From: Clostridiales bacterium
GTDB lineage: Bacteria; Bacillota; Clostridia; Oscillospirales; Oscillospiraceae
Reading direction: 5' to 3'
Assembly (NCBI GenBank): GCA_012521555.1
Contig: JAAYMC010000038.1
Coordinates: 1-64,000 of the forward strand
Length of the DNA: 64,000 nt
Shown: piece after piece, positions 27,794 through 41,570 of the stretch
Layout of the letters: every line of letters begins with the position of its first letter
Numbering within the stretch: the stretch's first letter is position 1
Position numbers and translations under genes: made by a program
The notes under the pieces: generated by a model
Told to the model about the DNA's origin: nothing
The model's input: the letters and a program-made list of their open reading frames with translations, nothing else
Databases searched by the model: none

Positions 27794-30016
27794 TTACTCA
27801 AGGGCGCTGAGCTTACTAAGCAGCTCCTCTAAGTCCTTTGCCTTGTAGCCGTTCATATTCAGGACGCCTCGAAGCGGCATGTAGCTTATCAGCATCTCGA
27901 AGGCTTCGGGCGAGAAGACGGCCTCCAGCCTGTCCATCTCCCGCATGTAGTGCGAGACGATTTCAACCGCGCGCGGGTCGCGCCTTACGTCGCAGTACGG
28001 CGTGTCAGCGGTGTAATGGATCTTCTCCCGCGCCGTCGATTCAACGTATACGGGCGCCGAGAGCGCCGTGTCAATAGACGAGCGCGCCGCAATCACCGTA
28101 TACGTGCCGCTCTCCACGAACCAGTCGCGCATCGACTCGTGATAATACGCGAAGGCGCGTTTGCCGAGCGTGAATGTGACGGTTTTCGTCTCCCCCGGAT
28201 TGAGCGCCACTTTCGCAAACGCCCGCAGCTCTCTTGCCGGGCGGATTGCCTCGCCGTCTTCCGGCGGGGCGACGTAAATCTGGACGATTTCCTTGCCGGA
28301 CATTTTGCCCGTGTTTGTCACGTCCACAGAAACGGTAAGCTCGTCCTTGTCGGTGATTTTCTCCGCGCCGAGCCTCAGATTAGAGTACTCAAACGTCGTG
28401 TAGCTCAGGCCGTGCCCGAACGGGAACAGCACGTCCATTTTCTTCGTGGCGTAGTAGCGGTATCCCACGAAGACGCCTTCCGCGTAACGGACCTTGTCCC
28501 TCTCCCCGGGGAAATTGAGGTACGACGGCGTGTCCTCGAGCCTCTTCGGGAACGACTCGGCGAGCTTCCCGCAGGGACTGACCCGCCCGTAAAGCAGGTC
28601 CACGCACGCCTCGCCCACCGCCTCGCCGCCCAGATTCATCTCGAGCACGGCGGCGACATCGTCAATCCACGGCATCTCGACGGGCGAGCCGTTGTGGAGC
28701 ACGACCACAACGCGCGGATTTGCGCGCGCGACGCGCCGTATGAGCTCGTTCTGGCATTCCGGCAGGCGCATGTCCTTCCGGTCAAACCCCTCGGACTCCT
28801 TCCACTCGGGCAGCCCCGCAAAAACGACGGCCACTTCCGCGTTCCGCGCGGCCTCCTCCGCCTCATGGATGAGCTTTTCGTCGGTTTCATCCTTTTTGTC
28901 GTCATATCCGGGCGCAAAGACGACGCCCTCCGGCGCGCACGCGAGCGCGGACGACACCTTATAGGGATTGATATGCGAGCTGCCGCCGCCCTGAAAGCGC
29001 GGCTCCTTCGCGTACTTGCCGATGAAGGCGGCCTTCTTCCCCTCTTTGAGCGGCAGGACGCCCCCTTCGTTTTTCAGCAGCACCGCCGACTCCGCCGCGG
29101 CGCGGCGCGCGAGGGCGTGCGACGCTTCCAGATCAAGCGGCGGCTTCTCCGGCGCCTTCGTACAGCGGAAGATGAGCTTCAGGATGCGCGCGACGGCCCT
29201 GTCCGGCACGGCCTCGTCCAGCCGCCCGCTGCGGACGGCCTCCGCGATCTGAGCGTCGCGCTCGCCGCCGGAGTACGGCATTTCAAGGTCGAGCCCCGCT
29301 TCGAGGTTCGTCACGCGGTTGTTGACGGCGCCCCAGTCGCTCACCACGACGCCGTCAAACCCCCACTCGCCGCGTAAAACGTCCGTGAGGTAGCCGCGGT
29401 GGTCGCCCACATATTTCCCGTTAATCTTGTTATACGCGCTCATCACCGTCCAGGGCCTGGCTTTTTTGACGGCAATTTCAAAGGCGGGCATGTAAATCTC
29501 CCGCAGCGTGCGCTCGTCCACCTCGGCGGAGACGGACATGCGGCGCGTCTCCTGATTGTTGGCGAGAAAGTGCTTGACGCTCGTGCCGACGCCGTTTTTC
29601 TGCACGCCCTTGATGAACGCCGCGGCCATCTCGCCGGCAAGCAGCGGGTCTTCGGAGTAATACTCGAAGTTGCGCCCGCCAAGCGGGGAGCGCTTGATGT
29701 TGACGGCGGGGCCAAGCAGGACGCCGACGTTTTCCTCCCTACAGTGGGCGGCGATGGCCGCGCCGATTTCCTCAAGGAGGTCAACGTCGAAGGAGCAGGC
29801 GCTTGCGCACCCGGGCGGGAAGCAGACGGCGGGAACGGTTAAGCCTTCCGCCTCTTTCTGGAGGCGCAGGCCGTGCGGCCCGTCCGTCACGGTAATCTGC
29901 GGGATGCCGAGCCTTTCCACGGACTTGAGCGTCCATGTCCCCGCGCCGGAGCACAGGCCGGCTTTTTCCTCAAGAGTCAGCTTCCGGGCCAGTTCGGATA
30001 TTTCCTGATCCGTCAT
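27794..30016 (-). CDS. Glycoside hydrolase family 3 (beta-glucosidase-like) with Fn3-like C-terminus
   Basis: TDGPHGLRLQ, KHFLANNQETRRMSVSAEVDERTLREIYMPAFE, VVSDWGAVNN (nucleophile Asp), PFGHGLSYTTFEYSNL. Confidence 0.93.
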   Translation of the reverse strand: MTDQEISELARKLTLEEKAGLCSGAGTWTLKSVERLGIPQITVTDGPHGLRLQKEAEGLTVPAVCFPPGCASACSFDVDLLEEIGAAIAAHCREENVGVLLGPAVNIKRSPLGGRNFEYYSEDPLLAGEMAAAFIKGVQKNGVGTSVKHFLANNQETRRMSVSAEVDERTLREIYMPAFEIAVKKARPWTVMSAYNKINGKYVGDHRGYLTDVLRGEWGFDGVVVSDWGAVNNRVTNLEAGLDLEMPYSGGERDAQIAEAVRSGRLDEAVPDRAVARILKLIFRCTKAPEKPPLDLEASHALARRAAAESAVLLKNEGGVLPLKEGKKAAFIGKYAKEPRFQGGGSSHINPYKVSSALACAPEGVVFAPGYDDKKDETDEKLIHEAEEAARNAEVAVVFAGLPEWKESEGFDRKDMRLPECQNELIRRVARANPRVVVVLHNGSPVEMPWIDDVAAVLEMNLGGEAVGEACVDLLYGRVSPCGKLAESFPKRLEDTPSYLNFPGERDKVRYAEGVFVGYRYYATKKMDVLFPFGHGLSYTTFEYSNLRLGAEKITDKDELTVSVDVTNTGKMSGKEIVQIYVAPPEDGEAIRPARELRAFAKVALNPGETKTVTFTLGKRAFAYYHESMRDWFVESGTYTVIAARSSIDTALSAPVYVESTAREKIHYTADTPYCDVRRDPRAVEIVSHYMREMDRLEAVFSPEAFEMLISYMPLRGVLNMNGYKAKDLEELLSKLSALE

Positions 30017-30061
30017 AGTCCGTCCTCCCCTTTTATATTAAGCGGCGCTTGAGCAGGCCGC

Positions 30062-31660
30062 TTACCTGTCCCACTTGTCGGCCAGCTCTATGACCTCCCG
30101 CGTGAAGGCGGCAAGGTCCTTGTTCGCCCCGCCGTAGCTGCGCGCGATGACGTCGAGCAGCCTTGCGCCGGCGGCAAGGAGCTTCTGGTAGACCAGCGCG
30201 TCGCGCCGCGCGCCCTCCGGACGGCGCATGGCTTTTTCGATGCCCTGAATTATCATCCTGCCGGAGGCGATGTCGTAGACGGCCGTAAAGTCGGGCGACT
30301 CCACGTTGTATCCCATGCTTCGCAGCAGCCCCGCGAAGGTGCTGCAGGTGTCGCCGTCGCAGTGCACGACGAAGACTTTTTCCGGTTTGGGGTAAATGGA
30401 CGTAATCCACTTGACAAGCCCCTCCCGGTCGGCGTGGGAGCTGAGGCCCTGCAGGTTGTAGATGGCGCAGCGGACGGCGATGCTCTCCCCGAAGAGCTTG
30501 ACGTACTCGGCCGCCCCGTCGAGCAGGATGCGCCCGAGCGTGCCGCGGGCCTGAAACCCCACGAACACAACGGCCGACTCTTTGCGCCAGAGGTTGTGCT
30601 TGAGGTGGTGCCGCACGCGCCCGGCCTCGCACATGCCGCTCGAGGAGATGATGACCTTCGGCTCGGGGTCGCTGTTGAGCTGCTTTGACTCCTCCGTGCT
30701 CTGCGTAAACTTCAGGCCCTCGAACGATATGTACCGCTTGCCGGCCTTGAGGAGCGCGAGGGCCTCGTCGTCCAAGTACCCCGCAAGCTCCCCTTCGAAA
30801 ACGGCCGTCGCGGCGGTGCCGAGGGGGCTGTCCACATACACCGGAAAGCTGGGGACGCTCCGGACAAGGCGGCGCTCCTTTATCTCCCGCAGGTAGTAGA
30901 GCACCTCCTGCGTCCGCCCCACGGCAAACGACGGGATAATTACGTTTCCGCCCTGCCCGAGCGTGCGGTCAATGATTTCCGCAAGCTCCGCGGCGTAATC
31001 GGGGGGCGTGTCATGGCTGCGGTCGCCGTAGGTGCCCTCCATGACGACGACGTCGGCCGTGTCGATATAGTGCGGGTCGCGGATGATGGGCAGGTTTAAG
31101 TTGCCGATGTCGCCGGAGAAGACGACTTTTTTCGTCTTTCCCCCTTCCGTCAGCCACATCTCCACGCTCGCCGAGCCGAGAAGGTGGCCGGCGTCGCGCA
31201 GGCGGAACGTTATCCCCTCGGCGATTTCGTACGTCACGTCGTAGGAACAGGGGACGACGTATTTGAAAACGGCTTCGGCGTCCGCCACCGTGTAAAGCGG
31301 CTCGGCGGGCTTTTCCCCCGCGCGGCGGCCCTTGCGGTTTTTCCACTCCACGTCCTGCTCCTGTATGTTGGCGCTGTCGCGCAGCATGATGTCCATCAGC
31401 CGGATTGTGACGTCCGTCGCATAAATTCTGCCTTTAAATCCTTGTTTGACGAGCAGCGGGAGCCGGCCCGAGTGGTCGATGTGCGCGTGCGTGATGATGA
31501 CGGCGTCAATCTGGGCGGGGTTAAAGGGGAACTCCTGCCCGCTCTTTTCGTCCGAGCCCTGAACGAGCCCGCAGTCGACGAGGACGCGCGTGCCGCCGGC
31601 CTCCACGCCGTGGCAGCTGCCCGTGACTTCGTTGTCGGCGCCGTAGAACGATAGCTTCAT
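30062..31660 (-). CDS. MBL-fold beta-CASP metallo-hydrolase (RNA-specificity domain)
   Basis: ITHAHIDHSGRLPLL, SGDIGN, ESKQLNSDPEPKVIISSSGMCEAGRVRHHLKHNL, GLSSHADREGLVKWI. Start set at ATG 31660 (MKLSFYGADNEVTGSCH); the longer ORF runs into dnaE. Confidence 0.9.
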   Translation of the reverse strand: MKLSFYGADNEVTGSCHGVEAGGTRVLVDCGLVQGSDEKSGQEFPFNPAQIDAVIITHAHIDHSGRLPLLVKQGFKGRIYATDVTIRLMDIMLRDSANIQEQDVEWKNRKGRRAGEKPAEPLYTVADAEAVFKYVVPCSYDVTYEIAEGITFRLRDAGHLLGSASVEMWLTEGGKTKKVVFSGDIGNLNLPIIRDPHYIDTADVVVMEGTYGDRSHDTPPDYAAELAEIIDRTLGQGGNVIIPSFAVGRTQEVLYYLREIKERRLVRSVPSFPVYVDSPLGTAATAVFEGELAGYLDDEALALLKAGKRYISFEGLKFTQSTEESKQLNSDPEPKVIISSSGMCEAGRVRHHLKHNLWRKESAVVFVGFQARGTLGRILLDGAAEYVKLFGESIAVRCAIYNLQGLSSHADREGLVKWITSIYPKPEKVFVVHCDGDTCSTFAGLLRSMGYNVESPDFTAVYDIASGRMIIQGIEKAMRRPEGARRDALVYQKLLAAGARLLDVIARSYGGANKDLAAFTREVIELADKWDR

Positions 31661-31692
31661 CCCTTGTTCCTCTCTTTCTGTCGTTTGTCTCT

Positions 31693-35157
<3,465 letters not shown>

Positions 35158-35305
35158 GTTGTGACGCCTCCCGTTAAAAAAACTTATTGGTTAAATTGTA
35201 ATACACGGCCGCGTTTTAGGCAACAGATACTTCCATCCCCCGCCTGTTGCGCCTTGTGCACGAAGGGCGGCGGTGAAGAAATCGCGGTGTTGTGATAATT
35301 TATTA

Positions 35306-35333
35306 TTGATTTATCACGGTAATATGGTAGAAT
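35306..35333 (+). promoter_or_regulatory. Putative promoter for amino-acid ABC SBP
   Basis: TTGATT-16 bp-TAGAAT in an AT-rich intergenic region; embedded in dyad TGATAA...TTATCA. Confidence 0.5.
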
Positions 35334-35372
35334 AGCACCATGGTAATCCAACGCAGGAAAACAAACTGGAGG

Positions 35373-36269
35373 ATGAACATGAAAAAATACATAAGCCTTT
35401 TACTTGCCATCGTATTCATTTTCGCCCTTGCCGCCTGCAATAAGAGCCCGTCGACGCCGACGAACACGGCGTCCCCCTCGCCTTCACCTTCGGCCAGCCA
35501 GTCGCCGGACGCCTCCTCGGCGCCCACGGAGAGCGAGACGCCGCAGGGTGAGGACGACCTGGCCTACATTCTCGGCAAAGGCGAGCTTGTCATCGGCTAC
35601 ACGGAATACGCGCCCATGAACTACTATGACGAAGACGGCGAGCTCGTCGGCTTTGATACGGAGTACGCCGTCGCGCTGTGCGAGAAGCTCGGCGTGAAGC
35701 CGAAATTCGTCCTCATCAACTGGGACACGAAAGAGTATGAGCTGGCCTCCAAGACCATCGACTGCATCTGGAACGGCCTGACCGTCACGGAAGAGCGCCG
35801 CGAGAACATGGCGTTTACGAAGTCCTACATCGTCAACGAGCAGGTTGCCGTCATCCGTGCGGAGGACAAGGATAAGTACACGACGCTTGAGAGCCTCAAG
35901 AGCGCCAAGATCGTCGCCGAGACGGGCTCCGCCGGCGAAATGGCCGTTGAGGCAGACCTCGCGGGCGCGAACTTCACCGCCGTCGCTTCCCAGTCGAGCG
36001 CCCTGCTTGAAGTCAAGGCCAGAACGGCAGACGTCGCCATCATCGACTCGACGATGGCCCACTCGATGACGGGCCCGGGCACGGACTACGCCGACCTCAT
36101 GGTCATTGAGAACCTGCACCTGACGTCCGAGGAATACGCCATCGGGCTGCGCCTTGGCAGCACGGCGGTCGATAAGTTCAACGAAATCACCAACGCGCTC
36201 CTCGCCGACGGGACGCTGCAGGCCATCGCCGAAAAGTACGGCCTGGCTGACCGCCTGATTAAGGACTAA
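35373..36269 (+). CDS. Amino acid ABC transporter substrate-binding lipoprotein
   Basis: Lipobox FALAAC; ELVIGYTEYAPMNYYDEDGELVGFDTEYAVALCEKLGV (SBP_bac_3 type). Confidence 0.92.
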   Translation: MNMKKYISLLLAIVFIFALAACNKSPSTPTNTASPSPSPSASQSPDASSAPTESETPQGEDDLAYILGKGELVIGYTEYAPMNYYDEDGELVGFDTEYAVALCEKLGVKPKFVLINWDTKEYELASKTIDCIWNGLTVTEERRENMAFTKSYIVNEQVAVIRAEDKDKYTTLESLKSAKIVAETGSAGEMAVEADLAGANFTAVASQSSALLEVKARTADVAIIDSTMAHSMTGPGTDYADLMVIENLHLTSEEYAIGLRLGSTAVDKFNEITNALLADGTLQAIAEKYGLADRLIKD

Positions 36270-36279
36270 AATCCACGCA

Positions 36280-36316
36280 AAAAAAGCGGCAGGCTTTGAA
36301 ACCTGCCGCTTTTTCT
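36280..36316 (+). terminator. Terminator/attenuator between SBP and permease genes
   Basis: AAAAAAGCGGCAGGcttTGAAACCTGCCGCTTTTTC. Confidence 0.8.
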
Positions 36317-36458
36317 TCTTGCGCTTACCGGAGGTATTATGCTATATTAGTTCGGTAATGTAGTATTACGGTATTACGGTGCGCCGCGCCTGCGGCACAC
36401 CTATCAATACGAAGTGGCAGGGGTGCGCTCCTGCCACGCGGTATGACAGGGGTACATA

Positions 36459-37103
36459 ATGAAATTTATACCGGTCACGATATCGCTGCTGGAAGGCTTT
36501 GGCGTCTCCTGCGTCATCTTCTTTCTCACGCTCGTCTTTTCCCTGCCGCTTGGCCTTATCATCTCCTTCGGCTCCATGAGCCGGTTCGCGCCGCTGCGGT
36601 GGCTGACGCGCACGTTCGTCTGGGTCATCCGCGGCACGCCGCTCATGCTCCAGCTCATGGTCGTCTACTACGGGCCCGGCCTTATCTTCGGCGCGGCCGC
36701 CTTCCCGAAGCTGACGGCGGTGCTCATCGCGTTCGTCATCAACTACGCGGCCTATTTTTCGGAAATCTACCGCAGCGGCATCGAAGGCGTGCCGCGCGGG
36801 CAGTACGAAGCCGGCCAGGTGCTCGGCATGACGAAGTCGCAGATTTTCTTCCGCGTCACACTTTTGCAGGTCATCAAGCGCATCGTCCCGCCCATGGCCA
36901 ACGAAATTATCACGCTCGTGAAGGACACGTCCCTCGCGCGCGTCATCGCCGTCATGGAAATCATCATGGTCGCCGGGACGTTTACGGCGAAGGGCCTGAT
37001 CTGGCCGCTGTTTTACGCCGGGCTGTTTTACCTCGCCTTCTGCGGCATCCTAACGCTGCTGTTTAACTACATCGAGCGCAAGCTCAGCTACTTTAGGGTT
37101 TAG
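36459..37103 (+). CDS. Amino acid ABC transporter permease (His/Glu/Gln family)
   Basis: [42 protein letters not shown] (EAA loop). Confidence 0.93.
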   Translation: MKFIPVTISLLEGFGVSCVIFFLTLVFSLPLGLIISFGSMSRFAPLRWLTRTFVWVIRGTPLMLQLMVVYYGPGLIFGAAAFPKLTAVLIAFVINYAAYFSEIYRSGIEGVPRGQYEAGQVLGMTKSQIFFRVTLLQVIKRIVPPMANEIITLVKDTSLARVIAVMEIIMVAGTFTAKGLIWPLFYAGLFYLAFCGILTLLFNYIERKLSYFRV

Positions 37104-37114
37104 GAGGGCCGGAG

Positions 37115-37900
<786 letters not shown>

Positions 37901-37936
37901 TGAAACACACCCCGAAAATCCGGGGTGTGTTTTTTT
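37901..37936. terminator. Terminator between convergent ABC operon and ypeB
   Basis: AAACACACCCCGaaaatCCGGGGTGTGTTTTTTT. Confidence 0.88.
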
Positions 37937-39287
37937 ACATCGCCAGAACGCCTTCGGGCGTCTCCATCAGGATAAGGATATCCTGCTCCCTTCCCGTCTC
38001 GCAGTTGATATACACGATATACTTGCGCCCGTCCGTGCTGGTGCACTTAAACTCGTGGCAGAAGACCTCGTTTTTGCCGCTCGTCGGGATGACGGCCAGG
38101 GCGTGCGCGTCGACGGTCAGATTCTGAGCGATCTTCTCCTGCGCTTCCTCGCGCGAGACTTTCGGGTTCGGCAGCTCGCGCTCCATGTGGTTTACGATAT
38201 ACCCCTGCGCCTCAAAGCCGAGGACGGCGCCGTTGTCAAGGGCGACGGAGACTTTGATAAGATCCGGGTAGCAGATGACGCCGTCTTGCTCGTAAGCGTA
38301 GTTGACGGTGAGGATGTTGTTTGAAATCATGGAGTAGCTCTGCTTCATGCTCGTATAGCCGTGGTCCTCAAGGTACTTGTCCGCGATGGCAAGCGCGTCC
38401 TCGCGGCTGATGGCGCGCTTTTCGACCAGGCGCGAGTTGAACGCGGCGCTGACAAAGCCGCCTTTTTTCGTCACCTCGACGCTCACGACGCCCATGTCCT
38501 TTTTGGCGGTGAACAGGTACGCGGGCAGCCCGCCCTCGCGCTCGCCGGCGGGTTTGACCTTCTTCATGTCCTCGCCGATGAACATGGCGGCGATTTCGTG
38601 CGCCTTCTCGCGGGTGACGTCCTCCTTCCCCTCCGTCATGCGCGGCGTCATCTCCGCGATGTGGGAGGAAAACGGGCCGTCGTAGATGAGCGTCGGCAGA
38701 TCTTCAAGCTCGTCCATCGACAGGCTCGTCTGAATCTGGCCAAGGACCTCGTCGGCGGCACCCGCTGCGCTCTCCGCTGTTTCGGCCGCCATGCGGAAAT
38801 CGATGACCTTGCCGCTTAAATCGGCGACGAGCTGGTAGAGGTTCCCCGCGAGGACGGACGCCACGTCGGACAGCTTTTTAAGCTTTTCCTGCACCTCGCC
38901 GGTGTCCAGGTCCTCCGACGCCGCCCTGCGGCTGATGGAAAAGGCGTAGTCGCCCACCTTGGATATGAAGCCCGCCGTTTTCTCAAACCCGTTTTCGGCG
39001 GTGGGAAGCTGCCCGAGGGCGTATCCGGCCAGCTGCGATTTCGCGTAGACCTCCGTGCAGACGGTGCCGAGCATGGAGGGCGACGTCGCGCAGATGCTCT
39101 TCTGCAGAGCCGCGTCCATCTGGCCGACCCCCTCGGCCAGTTCCCTGAGCGCGTGCTGATAGGTATAGTGAAGCTGCAGCTTGTAAAACTGCGCCGTAAG
39201 GTGGTTTTTATAGGCAAAGCCGGCCGCGATGAGGATCGCCGCGACGATATACGTTGCGGCTACAATGCGCTTTTTCCTTTTCGTCAT
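37935..39287 (-). CDS. ypeB: Spore germination protein YpeB
   Basis: N-terminal TM, then AFYKLQLHYTYQHALRELAEGVGQMDAALQKSICATSPSML and C-terminal PepSY-like repeats (REDALAIADKYLEDHGY). Confidence 0.88.
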   Translation of the reverse strand: MTKRKKRIVAATYIVAAILIAAGFAYKNHLTAQFYKLQLHYTYQHALRELAEGVGQMDAALQKSICATSPSMLGTVCTEVYAKSQLAGYALGQLPTAENGFEKTAGFISKVGDYAFSISRRAASEDLDTGEVQEKLKKLSDVASVLAGNLYQLVADLSGKVIDFRMAAETAESAAGAADEVLGQIQTSLSMDELEDLPTLIYDGPFSSHIAEMTPRMTEGKEDVTREKAHEIAAMFIGEDMKKVKPAGEREGGLPAYLFTAKKDMGVVSVEVTKKGGFVSAAFNSRLVEKRAISREDALAIADKYLEDHGYTSMKQSYSMISNNILTVNYAYEQDGVICYPDLIKVSVALDNGAVLGFEAQGYIVNHMERELPNPKVSREEAQEKIAQNLTVDAHALAVIPTSGKNEVFCHEFKCTSTDGRKYIVYINCETGREQDILILMETPEGVLAM

Positions 39288-39352
39288 ACCACTTACCCCT
39301 GAACAAGTTTCGTCGGCGCCCGCGGCATCGCCGCCGGGCGCGCAAAACAGAA

Positions 39353-39390
39353 AGCCCCTTTATGACTTATCTTTGCCATAAAGGGGCCTC
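39353..39390 (-). terminator. Probable minus-strand terminator
   Basis: Minus strand GAGGCCCCTTTATGgcaaagataagtCATAAAGGGGCTTTCTGTTTT. Confidence 0.6.
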
Positions 39391-39414
39391 AGTATGAATG
39401 AAATTATTACCTTG

Positions 39415-40035
39415 CTACTGCTCAATCTTAAGCGTCGCCAGCGCGTCCAGGACGGCCTGCGGGATATTGCCGCTGTACGAGACGGCGACGGCGACGACGC
39501 CGCCTTCGATGTCGACGAGCCACGCCGAGCAGGCCTTATCTCCCCTGTACCCAGTCACCGTCTCGCCGATGATTTCCGTGCCCGGGATATAGTCTTTGCC
39601 CGAACTTTCCAGCTCGAGATAGTCGATGTACTGGTCGAGGAATGCGGGCGCGGCGGCGAAGGCCGTTTTGTCGGGGATGTACGTCGTCTCAATGAAGACG
39701 TCGTTGTCAGCTTTCAGCGTAAAGCGCCGACCCGACGGCGTTTCGGCAACGTCGAACACCTCGTTGTCGACGGTCAGGCTGTACCGCGTGCCGCCGACGT
39801 CCACGACGTACTCCACGGGGCCCTCTTCCACCGGCGCCTCGCCTGGCGACGGCTCGTCCGAAGGAGACGGCGCGCCTGTCTCCACGGGAGTCGTCGTGCC
39901 CGCCGGCGCGCCGGGCGTCTCGCCTGGGGGCGGCCCGGCCGCGCCGTCCGTCTTGTTCAGGACGGTCACAATGAGCACTATGGCGGCCGCCGCGACGACG
40001 ATGAGCGCGACGAGAAGCGGCAGCGCCTTTTTCAT
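39415..40035 (-). CDS. Membrane-anchored hypothetical protein with Pro/Gly/Thr-rich linker
   Basis: N-terminal TM (LPLLVALIVVAAAAIVLIVTVL), linker PPPGETPGAPAGTTTPVETGAPSPSDEPSPGEAPVEE, C-terminal globular domain; 4-bp overlap with gltX. Confidence 0.65.
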   Translation of the reverse strand: MKKALPLLVALIVVAAAAIVLIVTVLNKTDGAAGPPPGETPGAPAGTTTPVETGAPSPSDEPSPGEAPVEEGPVEYVVDVGGTRYSLTVDNEVFDVAETPSGRRFTLKADNDVFIETTYIPDKTAFAAAPAFLDQYIDYLELESSGKDYIPGTEIIGETVTGYRGDKACSAWLVDIEGGVVAVAVSYSGNIPQAVLDALATLKIEQ

Positions 40036-41531
40036 TTGAGCGCCTCCTCGAGCTTTCCAATCCCGACGTCAATTCTCCGGAGCGTCTCTTCCCTGCCGAG
40101 AATCCGGCAGATTTCAACGGCGCCGCCCGGCGTCACGCTCTTTCCGGCCGCGGCGATGCGCACGGGCCACATGAGCGTGGCGTTTTTCACGCCGAGGGAC
40201 TCGGCAAGGCGTATCAGAGCGTCGTGGACGGACTCCTGCGTCCACTCGGTCAGCGCCTCGAAGGTCTTTTTCGCCGCGCGCAGCATCTCGAGGGAGACGG
40301 CCTCGTCCGTCTTTGATTTTTTGTGGACGTACAGGGACGTGTCGTACTCCGGCAGCGCCTCGAAGAAGTCGATTTTCTCCGGAATCTCCGAGAGCACCTC
40401 GCAGCGCGGCTGCAGCAGCGCGGCAACCGCGGCGACGTCGATATCCGGCCTTGTCAGCGCCTTGCGGATGTACGGCTCGGCAAGCTCGGCAAAGCGCTCC
40501 GGCGGCAGCGCGCGGATGTACACGCCGTTAAAGTAGGTCAGCTTCTCCTTATCGAAAATGGAGGGCGATTTCGAGATGCCTGAAATCTTAAACTCCTCCA
40601 CGAGTTCCTCAAGCGAGAAGATTTCGCGCTCGCCGCCCGGGCTCCAGCCGAGGAGCGCGACGTAGTTGAGAACCGCCTCGGGCAGATACCCTTCCTTGAG
40701 CAGATCGTCGTACGTCGGGTCGCCCTTGCGCTTGGAGAGCTTGTTGTGCGCGTCCCGCATGATCAGCGGCACGGTGATGCTCACCGGCTTTTCCCACCCA
40801 AACGCGTCATAGAGGATGACGTATTTCGGCGCGGACGGGAGGTATTCCGTCCCGCGCACGACGTGCGTGATGCCCATGAGGTGGTCGTCGATGACGTTGG
40901 CGAAGTTGTACGTCGGCAGGTTGTCGCTCTTGATGAGTACCATGTCATCGAGCGTCTTGTTTTCGACGGTGATGGTGCCGAAGATGGCGTCCTCAAATGT
41001 GGTGGTACCTTCGCGCGGGGCCTTCATGCGGATGACGTGCTCCTCTCCCGCCTGAACGCGGCGGAGCGCCTCTTCGTAAGGCAGGGCGCGGCATTTGTCC
41101 TCCTCCGCGGAGACGAGGCCGAGAGACTCGTGGTCGCGCTCGGCGTAATCGACGTGCTCGCAGAAGCAGTAGTACGCCGCGCCAATTTCGCACAGGTACT
41201 CCGCGTAGGGGCGGTAGAGGCTCTTGCGCTCGCTCTGGACGTACGGCGCGACGGGGCCGCCGACGTCCGGCCCTTCGTCGTAGTTTAGGCCCGCGCCCTT
41301 GAGCGTTTTGATGATGATCTCCGTCGCGCCCTCGACGTAGCGCTTGGTGTCCGTATCCTCGATGCGGAGGATGAAGGTGCCGCCGGCCTGGCGCGCGACG
41401 AGATAGGCGTACAGCGCCGTTCTCAGGCCGCCCACGTGCATCCACCCCGTGGGGCTGGGCGCAAAGCGCGTGCGCACCTTCCCCTTCGGGATTTTCGCTT
41501 CCATTTCGTCAAACCATTTTTTATCTGCCAT
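40032..41531 (-). CDS. gltX: Glutamate--tRNA ligase
   Basis: RFAPSPTGWMHVGGLRTALYAYLVAR, RIEDTDTKRYVEGA, HNKLSKRKGD (KLSKR). Confidence 0.96.
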   Translation of the reverse strand: MADKKWFDEMEAKIPKGKVRTRFAPSPTGWMHVGGLRTALYAYLVARQAGGTFILRIEDTDTKRYVEGATEIIIKTLKGAGLNYDEGPDVGGPVAPYVQSERKSLYRPYAEYLCEIGAAYYCFCEHVDYAERDHESLGLVSAEEDKCRALPYEEALRRVQAGEEHVIRMKAPREGTTTFEDAIFGTITVENKTLDDMVLIKSDNLPTYNFANVIDDHLMGITHVVRGTEYLPSAPKYVILYDAFGWEKPVSITVPLIMRDAHNKLSKRKGDPTYDDLLKEGYLPEAVLNYVALLGWSPGGEREIFSLEELVEEFKISGISKSPSIFDKEKLTYFNGVYIRALPPERFAELAEPYIRKALTRPDIDVAAVAALLQPRCEVLSEIPEKIDFFEALPEYDTSLYVHKKSKTDEAVSLEMLRAAKKTFEALTEWTQESVHDALIRLAESLGVKNATLMWPVRIAAAGKSVTPGGAVEICRILGREETLRRIDVGIGKLEEALK

Positions 41532-41570
41532 AGTGTATCCCGGCCTTTTGCCGATCTCCTTTCGCTTATC

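Noticed and set aside
27950-29377. 475-aa plus-strand ORF opposite the GH3 gene
   Set aside because: Shadow ORF; the composition is typical of reverse-complemented GC-rich codons.
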